The notes: generated by a model from the letters alone, not told the origin. Positions 47,736 through 61,444 are shown, counted from the first letter of the stretch. The stretch is 64,000 bases of DNA from Heterobilharzia americana (GCA_944470555.2 OX104132.1:18237755-18301754), one strand, 5' to 3'. Numbers and translations: made by a program.

Positions 47736-49080
47736 TATAATCAGTTGGTGAGAAAATAGCTATACATGAGAATAGTATTAGTTAACTGGAAGTCAGATTT
47801 CATTCTTACCGTAGGATATCACTGATTTTCTCCTTAAAAAAGTTTGATTCAATGAAACTATGATCAACAATCTTGATGGTATTGACTCAATAATTTAAAG
47901 ATTTTTTTTATTTTTTGTGATTAGTTTTTCAATAAACAAATTAAATAATTTTCTATTTTTGAGAGAACTCAAAATGAATATAACGTTATTAAGATTTGTA
48001 GGAGCCCCGAGACAGTTGATGCATGAGTAGGCAAAATTTGAAGGAAATTAAACAGTACAGGTTATTACTTTATTTTATACCTACATGAATAAATATACTA
48101 GTATAAGCAACATATAAATTAGTATTTCTTTGCTGCACAATCTGTTCACATGAATAGTCACACTAGTGGAAATTTGTTAAAGAATATTTATTCAACGATG
48201 AGATACCTCTGCAGTTGTCATCTATTCATAAAGCGTTGATATATTCAGAGTAAATACTTTGAGAAATAGCGCTTGAAAATACAGATTTAATCCACCATCT
48301 CCGAAATTTGCAAAAAAACTATAAATTTATGTAGACATATCTAATTAAGTAGGAATTAAAGTATGCTAAATATGATTAAGATATTGGAAAACAAAAATAT
48401 TATCATGAGTGACGGTTTCGAAACAAATACGTGCTCACAGTTACAAAAAATATAAACCAAACAATAGCTAATGGGTAAACAAAAAATTATCAAAAACGGT
48501 CAATTAAGTAACAGGGTGACAACGGTTAGAAGATAAACTCAAAGCCATCAAAATTGAGAAGAATATGTAAACAAAGAATAAAAAGAAAAGAATAGAATAT
48601 ATTAGAGAGATTACAACCGAGGCAAAACTGGAGATTGCATGTACCTCTTTTGAACGCGACCAGGCTTGTACAGCTGGATTGCCAAAACCTCTCCCGTATT
48701 GAGGTGGCGAATGCGCATTTTCTTCAGAATGTTTCATTTCACTTCAGAAATGACTCTTCTGAACTAAAATGGCCAGAGGTAACCATGTGTTCAAGAATCA
48801 AGCTGTTGATTGGAACTATTTTGATGGTTGAAGAATACGTGTTCATTATGTCTATAAAACGATTACGAACAGGATTAGATGTGTTGATACTTACTAAGAA
48901 ATAACTTCTAAATGGATAGATTATTTCATCAAAAGTGTATTTTAGACTCATTTAAACACATTATATATCCAATATGATGCTTTCATTTCGACAACTATAA
49001 TATGAAGCAGATGATAGCGATTGATTTGCTGGTTTTAAATCACTGAGTACTTTGAGGCTTGAGGGAATTTATTATCGCTT
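47735..49080. other. AT-rich stretch with an unassigned segment at 48.6-48.9 kb
   Basis: Overlapping open frames at 48504-48737 (minus) and 48635-48904 (plus) lie in slightly less AT-rich sequence. Neither shows a motif I recognise, and I do not call a gene. Confidence 0.35.
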
Positions 49081-49084
49081 TGAT

Positions 49085-49175
49085 ATTCATCGCTGACTGA
49101 CAGCATGACACCACTGAAAAGCTGACAGCACTGGATGTCTATTTCGTCCTAGATGAGCTTCCTCAGCCAAAGGCT
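49085..49175 (-). repeat. Family C repeat fragment with core boxes kept
   Basis: On the minus strand CTGAGGA and GAAA are both present and the triplet is ATC, followed by cagtgctg. Stem II is one base shorter than the family and pairs poorly. Confidence 0.55.
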
Positions 49176-49329
49176 ATTCTAAATAATTGTGTAACAACAC
49201 CGCAGATATGTATATGACCTAAGAAAGTAATATTTTTAATATATTTACCTTCTAGTATATGATCGTTTTTTTATATCATACCGTCATTGATTGGATGGAA
49301 TTGATCGGTATCTATTGGTATATGAGATC

Positions 49330-49485
49330 GTGTGCGGATGCCTCGATATTACCTGTGAGTCCGAGTCCGAATCCGGATGGAAACAACATCACTCACTGGG
49401 AAGCGAGTACATCCAGCTCAAGAGTCCCAAATAGGACGAAATGCGTATTTTGGATTCAACTGCTGGCCATTATCCATCATTAATA
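49330..49485 (+). repeat. Family B repeat, hammerhead mutated at G5
   Basis: Head fragment (gagtccgaatccgg near 49362, then aacaacatcactcactg) and hammerhead segment at about 49400-49460. Stem II and GAAA are perfect, but CTGANGA reads CTCAAGA and the triplet is ATT. Confidence 0.65.
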
Positions 49486-49975
49486 TTTATCTTTTATTCC
49501 AACTATTACATAACTGAACGTTAGTTCTACCCACATAGTTTTTCAAGCTGGCAACAAAACAAAGAAAAAACGTCACGATAGATTGAAGCGGACTTACAAG
49601 TGCACAAAAATATATCACATTACTATTCCATGCACACTTGGCTTAAATTATAGATTTTTGAACTTGCTAAATGAACCATCGCCACAAAAAGTACGCTTGC
49701 TTTTCTGTTCATTGTTTATTCTAAATCGAAAGGTAATCTAAATCCGAAGTTAGCATTCTCACATTATTATATTTAATCCTGTTATTATTACCATTTATCA
49801 GATCTAATTGCGATTTTTTCTTTCAAACTATTGTACTGAGGGTGAATTCGCTGAAATATCATATGATGAGACTTCCACACTGTAACATGCATATCATTTG
49901 ATGAGCTGATTATCCGAAAAATAATTTAAGATTAAACTGAAAGACAGATTGAGATAACAAACATTTCTCTTCAGT
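49485..49975. other. AT-rich stretch, no gene recognised
   Basis: No convincing feature. Confidence 0.4.
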
Positions 49976-51690
49976 AAGGTCTTCATCCTCCTCCCCACAC
50001 CAATATATGAGTTATCTGCTCAATGAGTGAAGCAGAACAGGCTGCTGGTAGGAGAGACAGAGACCTGACAACACCATATCAAATAACCAGGTTACTATCT
50101 GGGAAGAGATAAACGCAGACGAAACCAATGAAAGTGACGGAAACATAATTGCCAAAGAGTAGAAACAAAGGAAACAATGGACTGACAACTTCAAAAAACT
50201 CTTGAATCGGCCACCACCATCTGTAACTCATCCAGAAATACCACCAGTAGCCAAGCCACAGAGCTGAAAGTGAAGACAAGCCCTGCAACAAGAGCAGAAG
50301 TCCTGAACGCCATAAAACTGCTGAAATTCGAGAAAGCAGCAGGACCAGATCGAATTCTGCTTCTAAGCACTGATGCAGACGCATAGACAACAGCAGACAT
50401 GCCCACACCACTACTGCAGAAGATGTGGAAGAAAGGAAAGGTAAGTTTCAATTAGTAGAAAGGCTACGTAGTCAAACTTCGAAAGATGGGAAACCTGAGC
50501 ATTTGCCAAAACTGGTGAAGAAGAATGCCGCTATCCACACCAAGCAAAACATTACACCACATCATACTAGAGAGACAAAAAAATCCTCCACATTCAAAAT
50601 TACCTCCACAACAGACTCGTTGGCTGGCTTCAGGGAGAACAAATCATGTGTGCATCAAATTGCAGTGCCACACTACGCATCATCAGAGAACAGAGCATAG
50701 AATAGCGAACAGCCAACCGGATACCCACGTCAACTTCATCCATCCTGAAAAGTCCCTCGACAGTGTCGAGCGAAGTTATTTGGAAAGCAACTGCTTCAAC
50801 ACTACGGTCTTAGTGCAACAAACACTTACCAACCTCATTTGACAGCAGTTATATGCCATATGATGCTAAATGTGGAGTGATTCATAGTGGAAAGCTCAGT
50901 GATGCATGAAGTGAAGTGAAGACAGGAAGGAGTAGGACAAGGTTGCCACCGGCTTTCACCGATGATCTTCCTGACTGTGGCCGACTGGACTGGACTGGAC
51001 TGGATTGGATCATGCAACAAACTGTGAGGAGGGAGAAGAGGGGCACACGCTTGCTGGACTGATGAAAAGACCCTAGGAGAAGATTTGGATTCGCCAACGA
51101 TGATGGTTTATATCTGATGTCTTGTCGCATAAACTTGAAGATCTACAGGTGAAAACTAGCAAGTTGACAGGAGAGGCATAGGAAGGCAGTGAAAATGCGA
51201 CTTCATTCAGGTGAACGTTGAGAGGACAGAGGTGATGAAGATACCCTACCAACATCAACAACAAGTACCAATCACCATGAATGGGAGGAACCTAAAAGAA
51301 GTTGTCTTTTTTCTCCACCTAGACAGCACCGTTTTCAACTTCACGTGGCACGTGGAAGAGGATGTCAAAGCCAGCCAGGATCGGAAAGTCTACAAGACAG
51401 ACCTTCGTGCATTGATGTGGAATCAGTGTTGAAATCTGCTGCAGTGCACTCAGTATAAAGCGTGAACGTAATCAAAATTTTCAACAGTGATTCAGTCAAA
51501 TCAGTTAATGTGTGTGTAGGTTGAGAGAGTTGGTTGGTCACGAGAAGCATTTGCAACAAACTGCAGACACATCACACCAACATCTGCTGCCTACACTCAC
51601 TGGATACTCAAGATGAGATGGTCGGAATAATAAGAATAAGCGGCAATGAAATCTAACTGGCATTGAGCTAACCATGAAGCTGCCTACCGA
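49975..51690 (+). mobile_element. RTE-type retrotransposon fragment, middle to C-terminus (R5, same family as R1)
   Basis: The plus strand encodes, over several frames, KQRKQWTDNFKKLLNRPPP (about 50165-50220), then AIKLLKFEKAAGPD (about 50310), the linker before RT. RT motif A reads FIHPEKSLDSV (about 50735-50765), with His for the catalytic Asp. LDWIMQQT (about 50998-51021), a disturbed FANDDG motif C area, VERTEVMKIP with a shortened Gln tract, and EEDVKA follow. Many stops and indels make it a dead copy. A (GGACT)n micro-repeat sits at about 50983-51005. Confidence 0.75.
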
Positions 51691-51789
51691 AAAATAAATA
51701 AAATCGAACAAGTTGAAACGCCTTATTTTATTCAATCATATTTGTTCGCTACTACGCACTTAGGAATTTTAAAACATCATTTTTGAAAG

Positions 51790-51811
51790 TTATATATATA
51801 TATATATATAT
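51790..51811. repeat. (TA)11 microsatellite
   Basis: A 22-base TA run just downstream of the RTE fragment. Confidence 0.9.
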
Positions 51812-52415
51812 CTTACTTGTATTCAGAGTGTTTTAGACAATAAATAAAAAAGTCTTCTACTCGGATTTTAAATTCATCGTAAAAAAAGCGATTTTAGGAA
51901 TTATAAGATTATAAGATAAGCAATTCTTTTGAGATATCATTTATACTACATTGTGTAAATCAGAATGCTAATCGAATAAAGAAAATTTTGTTTTTGGCGA
52001 TCTCAGTAGTTGTTTTATTCTATGAGATACATCTAGACAAACTGTAAAACAATTTGAAACAAGTAAAAGCCTCAAACAGACAACGAGATGATACTGTTTA
52101 AGATGATAGAGAATAAAATTTTATCGCATGTTTTTAACAAAAAGCCTTTGAACTTTTGCTAAATGATTTAAAACTAAGGGTTATTGAAATAAATTTATAA
52201 GACACACTGAAGATTTCAACAATACTGCCCAAATCATCTTCAGTTTACGTTGTACAAACAAGAATATCTTCACATTTATCTAGGCTTGTAGTGCGAGATC
52301 GTTAAATTAAGGCAGTCGTGTAAGTTTTAGTAGTCTTACTGAAATGTTTTGAGGGTAACCCAATGAATTTGAAAAATGAAAAGAAAGGATGAAAGATAGA
52401 ATCACTATTGATACT
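51812..52415. other. AT-rich stretch, no gene recognised
   Basis: No convincing feature. Confidence 0.4.
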
Positions 52416-52417
52416 GA

Positions 52418-52562
52418 GTAATGATTGGAGGTGAAATGGAAGTTTGGACCACATCCGGATTCGAACCAGAAACTGCTAGGTTTCCAGGCTCAAAGCTCTA
52501 CCAGCCGTGCTAGTAGGTCCTACTGTTGACCAGATTTTTATTTTACTTCAATCACCATGGGT
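52418..52562 (-). repeat. Family A repeat with clear terminal inverted repeats
   Basis: The left end (tgattggaggtgaaatgg) and right end (attttacttcaatca) are imperfect inverted complements of about 25 bases. Between them the minus strand holds an A-box-like tggtagagc and a B box ggttcgaatcc. No hammerhead motif is present. Confidence 0.65.
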
Positions 52563-52726
52563 TTTTGGCAGACTACCATGTAAATGTGTGATGCATTACT
52601 ACTGCTTGATCGTATTTACACTGGCTGCCTAGTCAAGACTTCTTACCCCAATCTAAAAGTGAATTAGAGAGGGGAAGCATCATATTGATAATCATTTTTA
52701 TTGTCCAACTAGTACTGATAATAGAT

Positions 52727-52862
52727 GATGGTTGAGTGTGAAGTGAAAATCTGGTCAGCAGTCAGGTATCAAATCTCATTTGGTAGAGCACTGGGATGGA
52801 AACCGGGTGGTCGCTGGTACTAATCCAGCCGCAGTCCGAATTTGTATTTCACTGGTCTGTCA
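52727..52862 (+). repeat. Family A repeat with terminal inverted repeats
   Basis: Plus-strand copy with left end ttgagtgtgaagtgaaaatc, A-box-like catttggtagagcactgg, a degraded B box (ggtactaatcc) and right end gtatttcactgg. It faces the copy at 52418-52562 in inverted orientation. Confidence 0.6.
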
Positions 52863-53280
52863 AGCCATTTTCGTTTACATTAAACATAAGCAATATGATA
52901 CCATGCTTTCATCAACTGTCCATGAACAAATGTTTCACTTCTTTGTCAATCTTATTGATTAAGGAAATTATAAAATGACCAGTAAACCGCTTATTGTTTG
53001 TATGAAATTATATACTTCTAACTTTTCATGAAATTTTCATAGACCTCTAATCCTGTTTCTTTTTATGAAGATAAATGCCAATAATTTTCAGCGCTCACTA
53101 ACTAAATGGATTGCTGCCATTCAATAATAGATTGTGCAATACATTGTTCACCAGGAAATGAAATGAAGTTTATAAAACAACCTTATGGGAGTATTTCAGT
53201 TGGTTTGCTTCCTTCAAACGTTTTTCTATGCACACCTTTTCACTTCTGTGTATATCAATCCAAGCTCAGCACGTTTAGCT
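52862..53280. other. AT-rich stretch, no gene recognised
   Basis: No convincing feature. Confidence 0.4.
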
Positions 53281-53282
53281 GA

Positions 53283-53452
53283 TACCTACTGCATATAAGG
53301 TAGCTGTCATCCTACAGAGGCTTAGTGGATAACACTTCGGCGTTGAAATCGGTAAGAACAACATTACTCTACAGGGTACAAGTATATCCAGCTGACAAGT
53401 CCTAAATAGGACGAAGCAAACATTCTGCGTTTCGCTGCCAGCCTTCGCTAGG
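53283..53452 (+). repeat. Family B repeat, hammerhead broken
   Basis: Head (ggcttagtggataacac at 53319) and hammerhead segment at about 53370-53440. Stem I and stem II bases are kept, but CTGANGA reads CTGACAA and GAAA reads GAAG. Confidence 0.6.
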
Positions 53453-55225
53453 TGAATTATGGATTAGGTTGAAAGATTTCTGCCTTTGTTTTCCGTGAAC
53501 TTTTTATTTTCTTGCCAATTATATATGTATTCTCTAGCATAATGAAATCTCACCAGTATTATTAATTTTAATAATTACAGTTGTTTCACCAGTACGTAAA
53601 GTTATACACAGAACAAGATGAAAATAAATTGATGCAATATTTATGAAGATTAATTATTTGAGTAATTTCTGAAATATATTTTTCTTGTTTTTCCAGTTGT
53701 CAAACAAAATTTACATCTTTCGAACAGTTGAGAATGATATGATTTTAATACAAACTCTATCTGACTTCATAAGGGATTTTGTACTAAATGGCTGAAGAAG
53801 TGAAGTAATTTTGGATGAAAATCTGACAACAATTTTGCGAATATTCAACAACCTTATTTATGCTGTGGATTTACACAAAAATGATGTAAGTTGGTATGTA
53901 ACCTCACCCTGGATTGAGTTAAATTCGGATGGCTAGAACGAAGGTTTCCATACCAAAAAAGAATAAACGAACCATTTCGTACTTAATCTCTTTTATCACT
54001 GTATGATATCTAAAAACATTTTACTGTGGCGATTATCGTAAGACATGGTTATATAATCAGTTAACTTAAAAAGTCTGATTCCAACGTAGTGTTGGTAAGT
54101 TAGGAAAAGAAAAAAATTGGCATTTTGGATTTCACTGTTAGCCATCATGAATCACAGTATATCATTAATGGATGATGGTTTGATGTTCTCTGAGCTTTGA
54201 TACTTTGTCATGAACCACCATCCTACTCACCCTGAGCTACAAATCTTTTCCATCACTTCAACATCATTATTAACCTTCACTTAACAGTTATGTGCATAAC
54301 ACTTCATGTCTATGAAGACCAACCGATTCAGCTAACGGGGAAAGTGGAACATTAATAAGTATCTCTTCTGACTCACTAACCTACTGGATAACGCTGTGTT
54401 TTTTAAAGTGACTGCTATCAGACTTCAGTTGAAAACACTCAATGAAATGCATATCTTGAATATAGTTGAAAGCACATCATAAATTCACTTTATACTCACC
54501 ACAAACAAAATTAGAGTAAATAAAATTGTAGATAGTATGAATTGAAATAACTTAGCTGGTTATAAAACCTTTTTCACCTACAGATACTTGAGTCCAACTA
54601 TTTTCTGTTCAGGTACATACAATTTTGAAGACACAAACGGCCATATTTTGAAAATGTTTAATTTTTGCAAATTAATTCATCACTGGCGCCAGACTAGTTT
54701 ATGATGAATATTCAGAATGAAATTAATACAGGAGGTAAAAGTAAAGTTAGACAAGACTGACTACGCTCAATACGTTTTTTTTACCAACTTTTGTTGATGA
54801 AAATATTCACATTACAGTGAAATGAATCATAACAAAAATGTACTATTTGTTACAAATGCTTTTTCAAGGGAACTTATAGGAAGAATACGTAAGTACTTTG
54901 ATGTCGAAAATGTAAAAATGTTTTTGTGTATTAGCCGTGAATGGTAATGAGGCTGATGACTGAAATTACTGTTATTCGTAGTGTAATTATTTCCCATGTT
55001 TTCTACTTAGGAAGTGTTATGATTTGCAGACTGCTATATGTTATGGCCGCTAACGATGCACGGATTTCGAGTGTCAGCCACCAACAGTCAACAGATTCTT
55101 AGTTGATTCTCGACCTGACTAATTAATGGAGAAGAAACCATGGATGAGCAGAAACGTGTATTGGGATTGAAAGACCGAAGGGCCAAAACAAAAGAAAGTA
55201 TAACTACTATATTGATAGTTCGCTG
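53452..55225. other. AT-rich stretch with two family B remnants
   Basis: Remnants of family B lie at about 54115-54160 (tggatttcactgttagcc) and 54375-54480 (ctactggataacgctgtg). No coding sequence recognised. Confidence 0.4.
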
Positions 55226-55229
55226 TTTA

Positions 55230-56010
55230 AAATAGTAATACTGATTGGCTGATCCAGCGTCTGTCTTTTTCTAGTTGTAGACGTGATAACATAAAATACA
55301 TTTCGACTGGCCGCTCTCCGGACTAGGCTTTTCTCTCTATCCCCATATCAGCTCTCTCTTCTAAAGAATGTTATGTGGGGTCAGAATGGGCCTACGTCTT
55401 TTTCTGGCATCTATCTGCCCGACCTGGGGGATCAGTAGTCTTCTCGATATTCTTTTGGTGGGCAGGTACATGAGCCATTAGAGAATGAGATCTGCAGTGA
55501 TATCTGGAGGATAACATTTGTACACCTCGTTAAACATGTTGGCGGCAAAAACCGTCCTTATGGCCCGCAGCATTACAGTCCCGGGATCGATGTTGTTTTG
55601 GTGGACAAGATCTGACAAAGTGCGAAGTACCGTAGTGACAGGAAAGCGATGAGGATGTTCTCTTCGGCGGTTGGTTGATATTGCATGAGTTACTGGGCCG
55701 ATGAACCGGCGAGATAAGGCCAGAGGGTGATGCGCAAGAATGAGATGTCTGGGGAACTGCATATAATTCAGAACAACTATGGAGTTTGGATTAGGATAAA
55801 CTCGTATCACGCTGAAGGATGCCCAGTAGTTCATATTCTGCAGACATGTCACTCAGTGTCTGATTTGTGGTGTCGAAAGTGCAACCACGTGGGCTTTGTG
55901 GCGGAGTCATGTTGGCCAAGGGTTTTAGATATGACCTGCTGAAGAGTGTTAACAAGCCTGAAACTGAGGGAAGAAGGAAGTATACTGACAGCTTCCAGCC
56001 ATCTAACATA
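55230..56010. other. Unassigned, less AT-rich block with overlapping open frames on both strands
   Basis: Base composition is visibly less AT-rich than the flanks over about 780 bases. The minus strand holds two overlapping open frames in different phases (56009-55791 and 55852-55478, 124 codons), as if one longer frame had shifted. The plus strand (55727-55942) includes CRKCNHVGFVAESC, which would be a C-x2-C-x4-H-x4-C zinc knuckle but for Phe in place of His. A gag remnant of an LTR element is one reading of the plus strand; a decayed coding frame on the minus strand is the other. I recognise neither family with confidence. Confidence 0.35.
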
Positions 56011-58800
56011 AATCTAAATGCTTCACATTGCTGAATCTGATCAGCAGACTTTAGTCAGAACTCTGGACTGGACAATATGATATTAGTTATCCCTCAGCGA
56101 CTAGGAATAGTGAGTCAATATTTAATTAATAACTGTTACACATTATTCAACACTCAGCTTATGTATTTCGCTTCGAATGTGTCGTCATTTGTCTCTGATG
56201 GGATAATTTATAACTTGAGGCAGATATTTTTATGTCTATGTCTCAAATATGACTTGCATAGCTTTTTTTGCTGGATGGTTTTTCATCTCTACAAGCAGCA
56301 ATGATCCATGATTCAGTGGTTTAAGTAGTTGACTTTTGGCCAGCGTGTCATAGGATCAATCTCCATCCCACCTATGGATGTTCGGGCAACTATAAAGTAT
56401 CAAAAACTATCAAACGATAGATGTTTCTTATTGGTCTGAGAATGAAAGTGTAAGTGGTTGTTCAGAGAGTCTGATTTGTTTTCGTCTTACAACAAACAAG
56501 CTTACATTTTGTAAATTTAGAGTGATGTAACTTTTGCTAATATGATCACATTAAAAACTTCATTTTTGACAAATTTCTATGGGTGTAAATTTTACAGCAC
56601 CAGTCGCTGCTTGTTGCAGCCTTATTGTCGCCTGTCAATTTTTGTAGTGACTACTAGATTTAAGATCAGTTTTTGATAGGTTAACGCTCGTACAGCAACC
56701 TTCAGATTCTACCCCGTGTTGGTCGCCCAGTTTCTTGATAGGCTGTAAGATAACAGAGAGCGTGTATTGAAATGTCAAAAATATTTGAAAAATACAAGGG
56801 TTAATATTATTGTTCACAATAGTCTTGGCTATTTCCAGGCCTTTCTGAATTAGAATATCCTATTGATTTGTGGTCTCTTCAACCAACCTGATATTTACAT
56901 GTTGATTTATTTGCTTTCTTCCGGGTTGTATTAAGCAAAACGGCTGGTTGTGACAGGTGTCAGAGATTTAGGGCTTTTTATGCAGGTCGCAGTAGTCTTT
57001 TACTGCTCTGAAATACTGACTGACCATGTTGAATTTATTAGTTAATGCAACAAATATGACGATGCATTTTTACAGTAACTTCATCATCCTGCTACGAGTA
57101 TATACTGCAATGTGTATCTGGAAACACAGATACCGATTTGAAAGTAGTATTAGTGTCCACAAAAACGATTTCTTTTAGGGCCGATTAAATGTTTCACCGA
57201 CTAGAGGATATCAGTCTAAATGGATGGCTACAACTGTGTGGCGAAATAATTCAACTAACTAACGTAATGAGAACAAAATTTCAGCAATCTGATAAGAGAA
57301 ATGGTATGAAGTCATATATCAATTTTCATAGTAGAATATTACAAACTTTGATATGCAATCTCTTTATGTACCGAAGTGTTCGAAGTTTTGTCGCACTGAC
57401 TAAAAATGGAATTCATGAATGCATAACTTCATTCCAAATAAAAATGTTGCAAATGTTACAAAAATTCTGACAATGGAGAAAAATGTACAGTACAATTCTA
57501 CAAAGTTATTCAATAAAGTTAAACATAGCCGAGTGATATATATGATGCAATAAATGTCATATGTTACATTAAGTCCATTAGGTTATTTCACGCTTTGCTT
57601 GGCGAATTGTAAGGAGGTAAAGAATACATTTTACAATATTTCTCAACTAATGAATTGCATTATTTTTGATTGCCTCTGTACACTTTGTTCTTGTCAGAAG
57701 GTTTCCTCTTTGAGGTAGAGTATTTTCATAACTGTATATGCTTACTAGTTAGTTACCATCAGTTTTAGTCTTCCTCTTAAAACATAATCGGATATATCTC
57801 ACTTACACAGAGTACTACAGAGTATATTTGTCTCAAACTGACTAGTCTCGAAACATAAGTCATAATTCTTGTAATACACGAAATATAATGTGTAGGAGCG
57901 CAGTTAACATAATCCTTTCGTTTTATCTGTTAACTTATTACCAAGGGATTTTCACCATAATTATTGGCATATTACTCCTGCATTTACTTAAATAGTCAAA
58001 TGACTTGACAGCCATTTCTAGTGGTTGTATTCAATTTTAACGATATCATATATCAAGAATCGATATGTAGCTCAGTTCAGCCGTGAAAATGAAGGAATAG
58101 ACAGAAGAATAAGCTCTGAGAAGGAGCTCCTCTGTTATCAGATGTATCACACTTTATAAGACAGTATGCTCGATAAATTGGTTGAAAGTGGACGAATACC
58201 CAGAAACTCAAGTTAAGTCCCAACGTTTACATTAATTCACATGTTCTTGTAGAAGCAAGTACATAGAAAAGACCATAATAAGGTTTTCCACTTGATTTTA
58301 TAAGGACATCTCAAGAAATCCGTGTCTGAAAGGCAGCAGGGCTTTTAACAGCACAACTGCTAGGTAACTTGTGGAAACAGGACATTGAATAGGTGTTTCT
58401 CAATGCTTCAAGATAACAAACAAACGACGAGTGCCGTTTTTGTGATGGTTCGTGAGTGCTGTCACTATCAGACATTTTCATCCTAACCTGTTTTCTCAAG
58501 GAGAGACTTTAATTGACCTTTACCGTGGTAACTCCGTGTAGTTTTGCATGTGTATGTATATGGTTTTTGTTCCGGTTGTGTCATCTCCTTATTAATTACT
58601 TGCTGGCTGTTGATCCCCCCCCGAGCCTAAAGATTTTTCTGGTGTTTCACATACCTACGTAACCTACTAGCTATTTAACAACTCCTTCCTTTAGATTCAT
58701 GTCTGTTTGTTATGCCCTCTTCTCACAACTTTAAATTTTGTGTCTCACTGAGTTTGACTAGGAGTTCTTTACTATTTAACTTATGAGGTAGTATTCCTCG
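56010..58800. other. AT-rich stretch, no gene recognised
   Basis: A tRNA-like repeat head may lie at about 56310-56395. The plus open frame 57189-57470 (93 codons) has no motif I recognise. Confidence 0.4.
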
Positions 58801-58804
58801 TAGA

Positions 58805-58930
58805 CTGTTATCAGTTGAATACCCATTGAAAATCTGGAAGCAATCAGTTTGCTACTTCGTCCTAGTATGGGACTCCTCAGCAGTATGCACTAACAAGGGA
58901 TTGAACTCAGGACATTGACTCAATACCTAA
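58805..58930 (-). repeat. Family C repeat, hammerhead with one core change
   Basis: On the minus strand CTGAGGA and a perfect stem II (GTCC against GGAC) are kept, but GAAA reads GAAG and the stem III palindrome is lost. The tail lies at 58808-58850. Confidence 0.65.
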
Positions 58931-59455
58931 TTTTTAGTCTTGGATTTTGAATCCTAATTTATTTTTACATATTCAAAGTCTGTTATCATTTCACTAATAC
59001 TAATTTTTTTATTTTACTGTAGGTTGTTGGGAGCTGATGAAAGGTCGTGAAATAAAATAGGTTCATTCTATTCGTCCAATGTTTTTACTCCCTTATTTCT
59101 TTCAGTCAGGTGACTTTCACGAGAAACTGAGGATAGAAACTACAGTTCCCTCTCTCGGTAAAAGAAATACTTGCTTATTTCATTTTATTACGATAATTTG
59201 GTGACTGAATACTTCCTAAAGCAGATTTGTTAGCTATAAGAAAACTCATATCCTGTTAACCAAAGGCAGAATAATACAAAAAGTGGTAAAAGTATAACTT
59301 CATTTTGGACTTTTAAATGTTAATATCTAAGATGTTGAAAATCGTTTGATTTGCTAACAAAATGAGATGATTGAGCATATTCGTAGCTCAGTGGTGTTGT
59401 GTTCTCTAAACTGGATGGCTTAGTCGTTAATTTTACGTTGCCATTCAAGATAACA
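58930..59455. other. AT-rich stretch, no gene recognised
   Basis: No convincing feature. Confidence 0.4.
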
Positions 59456-59459
59456 GCAT

Positions 59460-59850
59460 CACGAATTTGACCGAGACAATATGCAAATGTTGTATAAAGG
59501 AAATACAAAAGATTCCAGAGAATTTTGAGAAGGATGGTATTCCTTCTCAGTCAGCGACAAACAGATATGTCGACATCGACCCTATTTATAAATCATTGAG
59601 GCACAACAAGAAGGTTAAAGTTCACATGAGCAGGAGAACCTATCGAAATGAATAGTGAGACGCTGACGAAAATTTAATAGAAGTAATCATCAACATCCAA
59701 GGTCATCAGGGCAAGCTACTAGGCCAGTTGTGGAGAAAACTCTGAAGGTCACTTCTTTGTGATGTTTCTGCTAATGGTGTTATTTAAAATGTTAACGAAA
59801 GTTTCACGATTAAAACATCCGATTCTGACAAGATAACATCATTATAACTA
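59460..59850 (+). mobile_element. Penelope-like element, 3' coding end (PLE3)
   Basis: The plus strand reads KGNTKDSREF, then after a frameshift SQSATNRYVDIDPIYKSLR. This parallels the NTKNIREFLEA...INRCIDIDQTYQPIR of the copy at 40.6 kb. The downstream bases share cagggcaagctact and aaagtttcacgattaaa with that copy. It is a 5'-truncated relic. Confidence 0.6.
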
Positions 59851-61440
59851 CTGACAAATTATTGGGGATTCAAAATCTAACCACCTTTTTTATTGTCCGT
59901 ATCCACCCTTTTACTCGCTATTCTTTCTAACTAGCGTTGATTTAGCGTCAGTGTTCTTGAAGGATTTCCAGAATATAACACAATGAAATTCATAGTTTCA
60001 ATTACTTTGTGACCAAGATCGCATCTTGGGTAAGCATATATTACATGGTTAATTTCCTCGAACGTTAACTCAGTGTCTTGGAAATTAAGTTGCCTGTTTC
60101 ACGTAAACTTTGAAAAAAGGGTTAAACTATAATTATTGCGAAATAGACTTTTCAGTATGATGCATTTCACTAATTGGTAATCGCTGTCAGTTAAATTGTA
60201 ATGATTATTTTTAGAGTATGCAATGACTCAAGATTAGGATTCTGAAGAATCATCGACTTCCAAGAACATTCTTTTGGCCTTAGTGATGGAACATAGAGAA
60301 CCTCGACCTCAGTGCAATTTGTGTACAAAATGCAAATCCTTTCTACTTCAGACGGTGTCTAGTACAATAGGCATAACAATTTATCCATTTCTGTCTTTAG
60401 ATTTATTATGATGACCTGAAGATTGCAACTATTCGAACATGTAGTGAAGTGAGTTTTGCTTTTATAAACAACAGCTGTCAAAATGATTAGACAGTCTCTA
60501 GTAATGGGGTCCAATATGCATATTCTCTTCACTTCTGGCGTAATTTTTCGATTGTACCTGCTTCACAGTGAGTGTTAATAAGGTAGAACAACCACTGATA
60601 CAATCTCACTTACGAAAAAGTTTCGTATATGCCATAAAACGAAGGTAGAAACTGACTATCAACTAACTTAATCGACTTGTTACACTATTTATTGGTTCTA
60701 TCATTTAATTAATAATATGCCTGATTGCTTTCGATTTTGTGTAATATAATTTGTTGTTTTTCTAATATAATTCTTATCTCTTCTTTTTCTATGATTGACA
60801 TAAGAAAGAAATAAACTCTAGTAGATAAGAAGAATATTTTTATAAGACATCAAGTGAGAAACAGTTCATAAGAAATAAATAAATCTTAGAAACTAATCAA
60901 AATGTTATTAAACTCAAGGAGATATATTCTTAAGCCTTCTGTCAGTTATGTATACAAAGGGCAAACAAATGTTCAATATATATTTCAAACCTACTGCTAT
61001 TTTACTGTAACTAATATGATGACTACTGAACGACCAAAAAAGAATCTAAACGTATTTTCATAATCGAATTCCAGTCCAACACACAGTATAGAGATTATAT
61101 TAATCCAAAACACAGGATTCTTGATAAACATGTTTGAATGTGTTTGGAGGGTCTCGACTATAAAAAGAGAGGTAAAAAGAATCTTTTAGATTACCTCAAA
61201 TTGAGCGGTGATGATATGTCTCTAAGGTAAAAGTGCTACACTGTGAATAGATGGATTAATTGTGATCAGAGCACATGATCAGACAACATGAAACTTGTTA
61301 ATTTCTATTGGCTAATCAATTTCAAAATACGTTTTGTAGGCCGATAAGTCTGCAGACCTTATTAATGTGAACCCTGGTTTACAGTTCTTTATATCAATCA
61401 GTCGTTTTTTCGGTATTTCTAATGATTACTGTTACACTTT
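59850..61440. other. AT-rich stretch, no gene recognised
   Basis: No convincing feature. Confidence 0.4.
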
Positions 61441-61444
61441 GGAG

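Noticed and set aside
49893..49925. Hammerhead-like string ttgatgag ... cgaaa outside the repeat families.
   Set aside because: C3 is changed to T and stem II does not pair, so it is likely coincidence.
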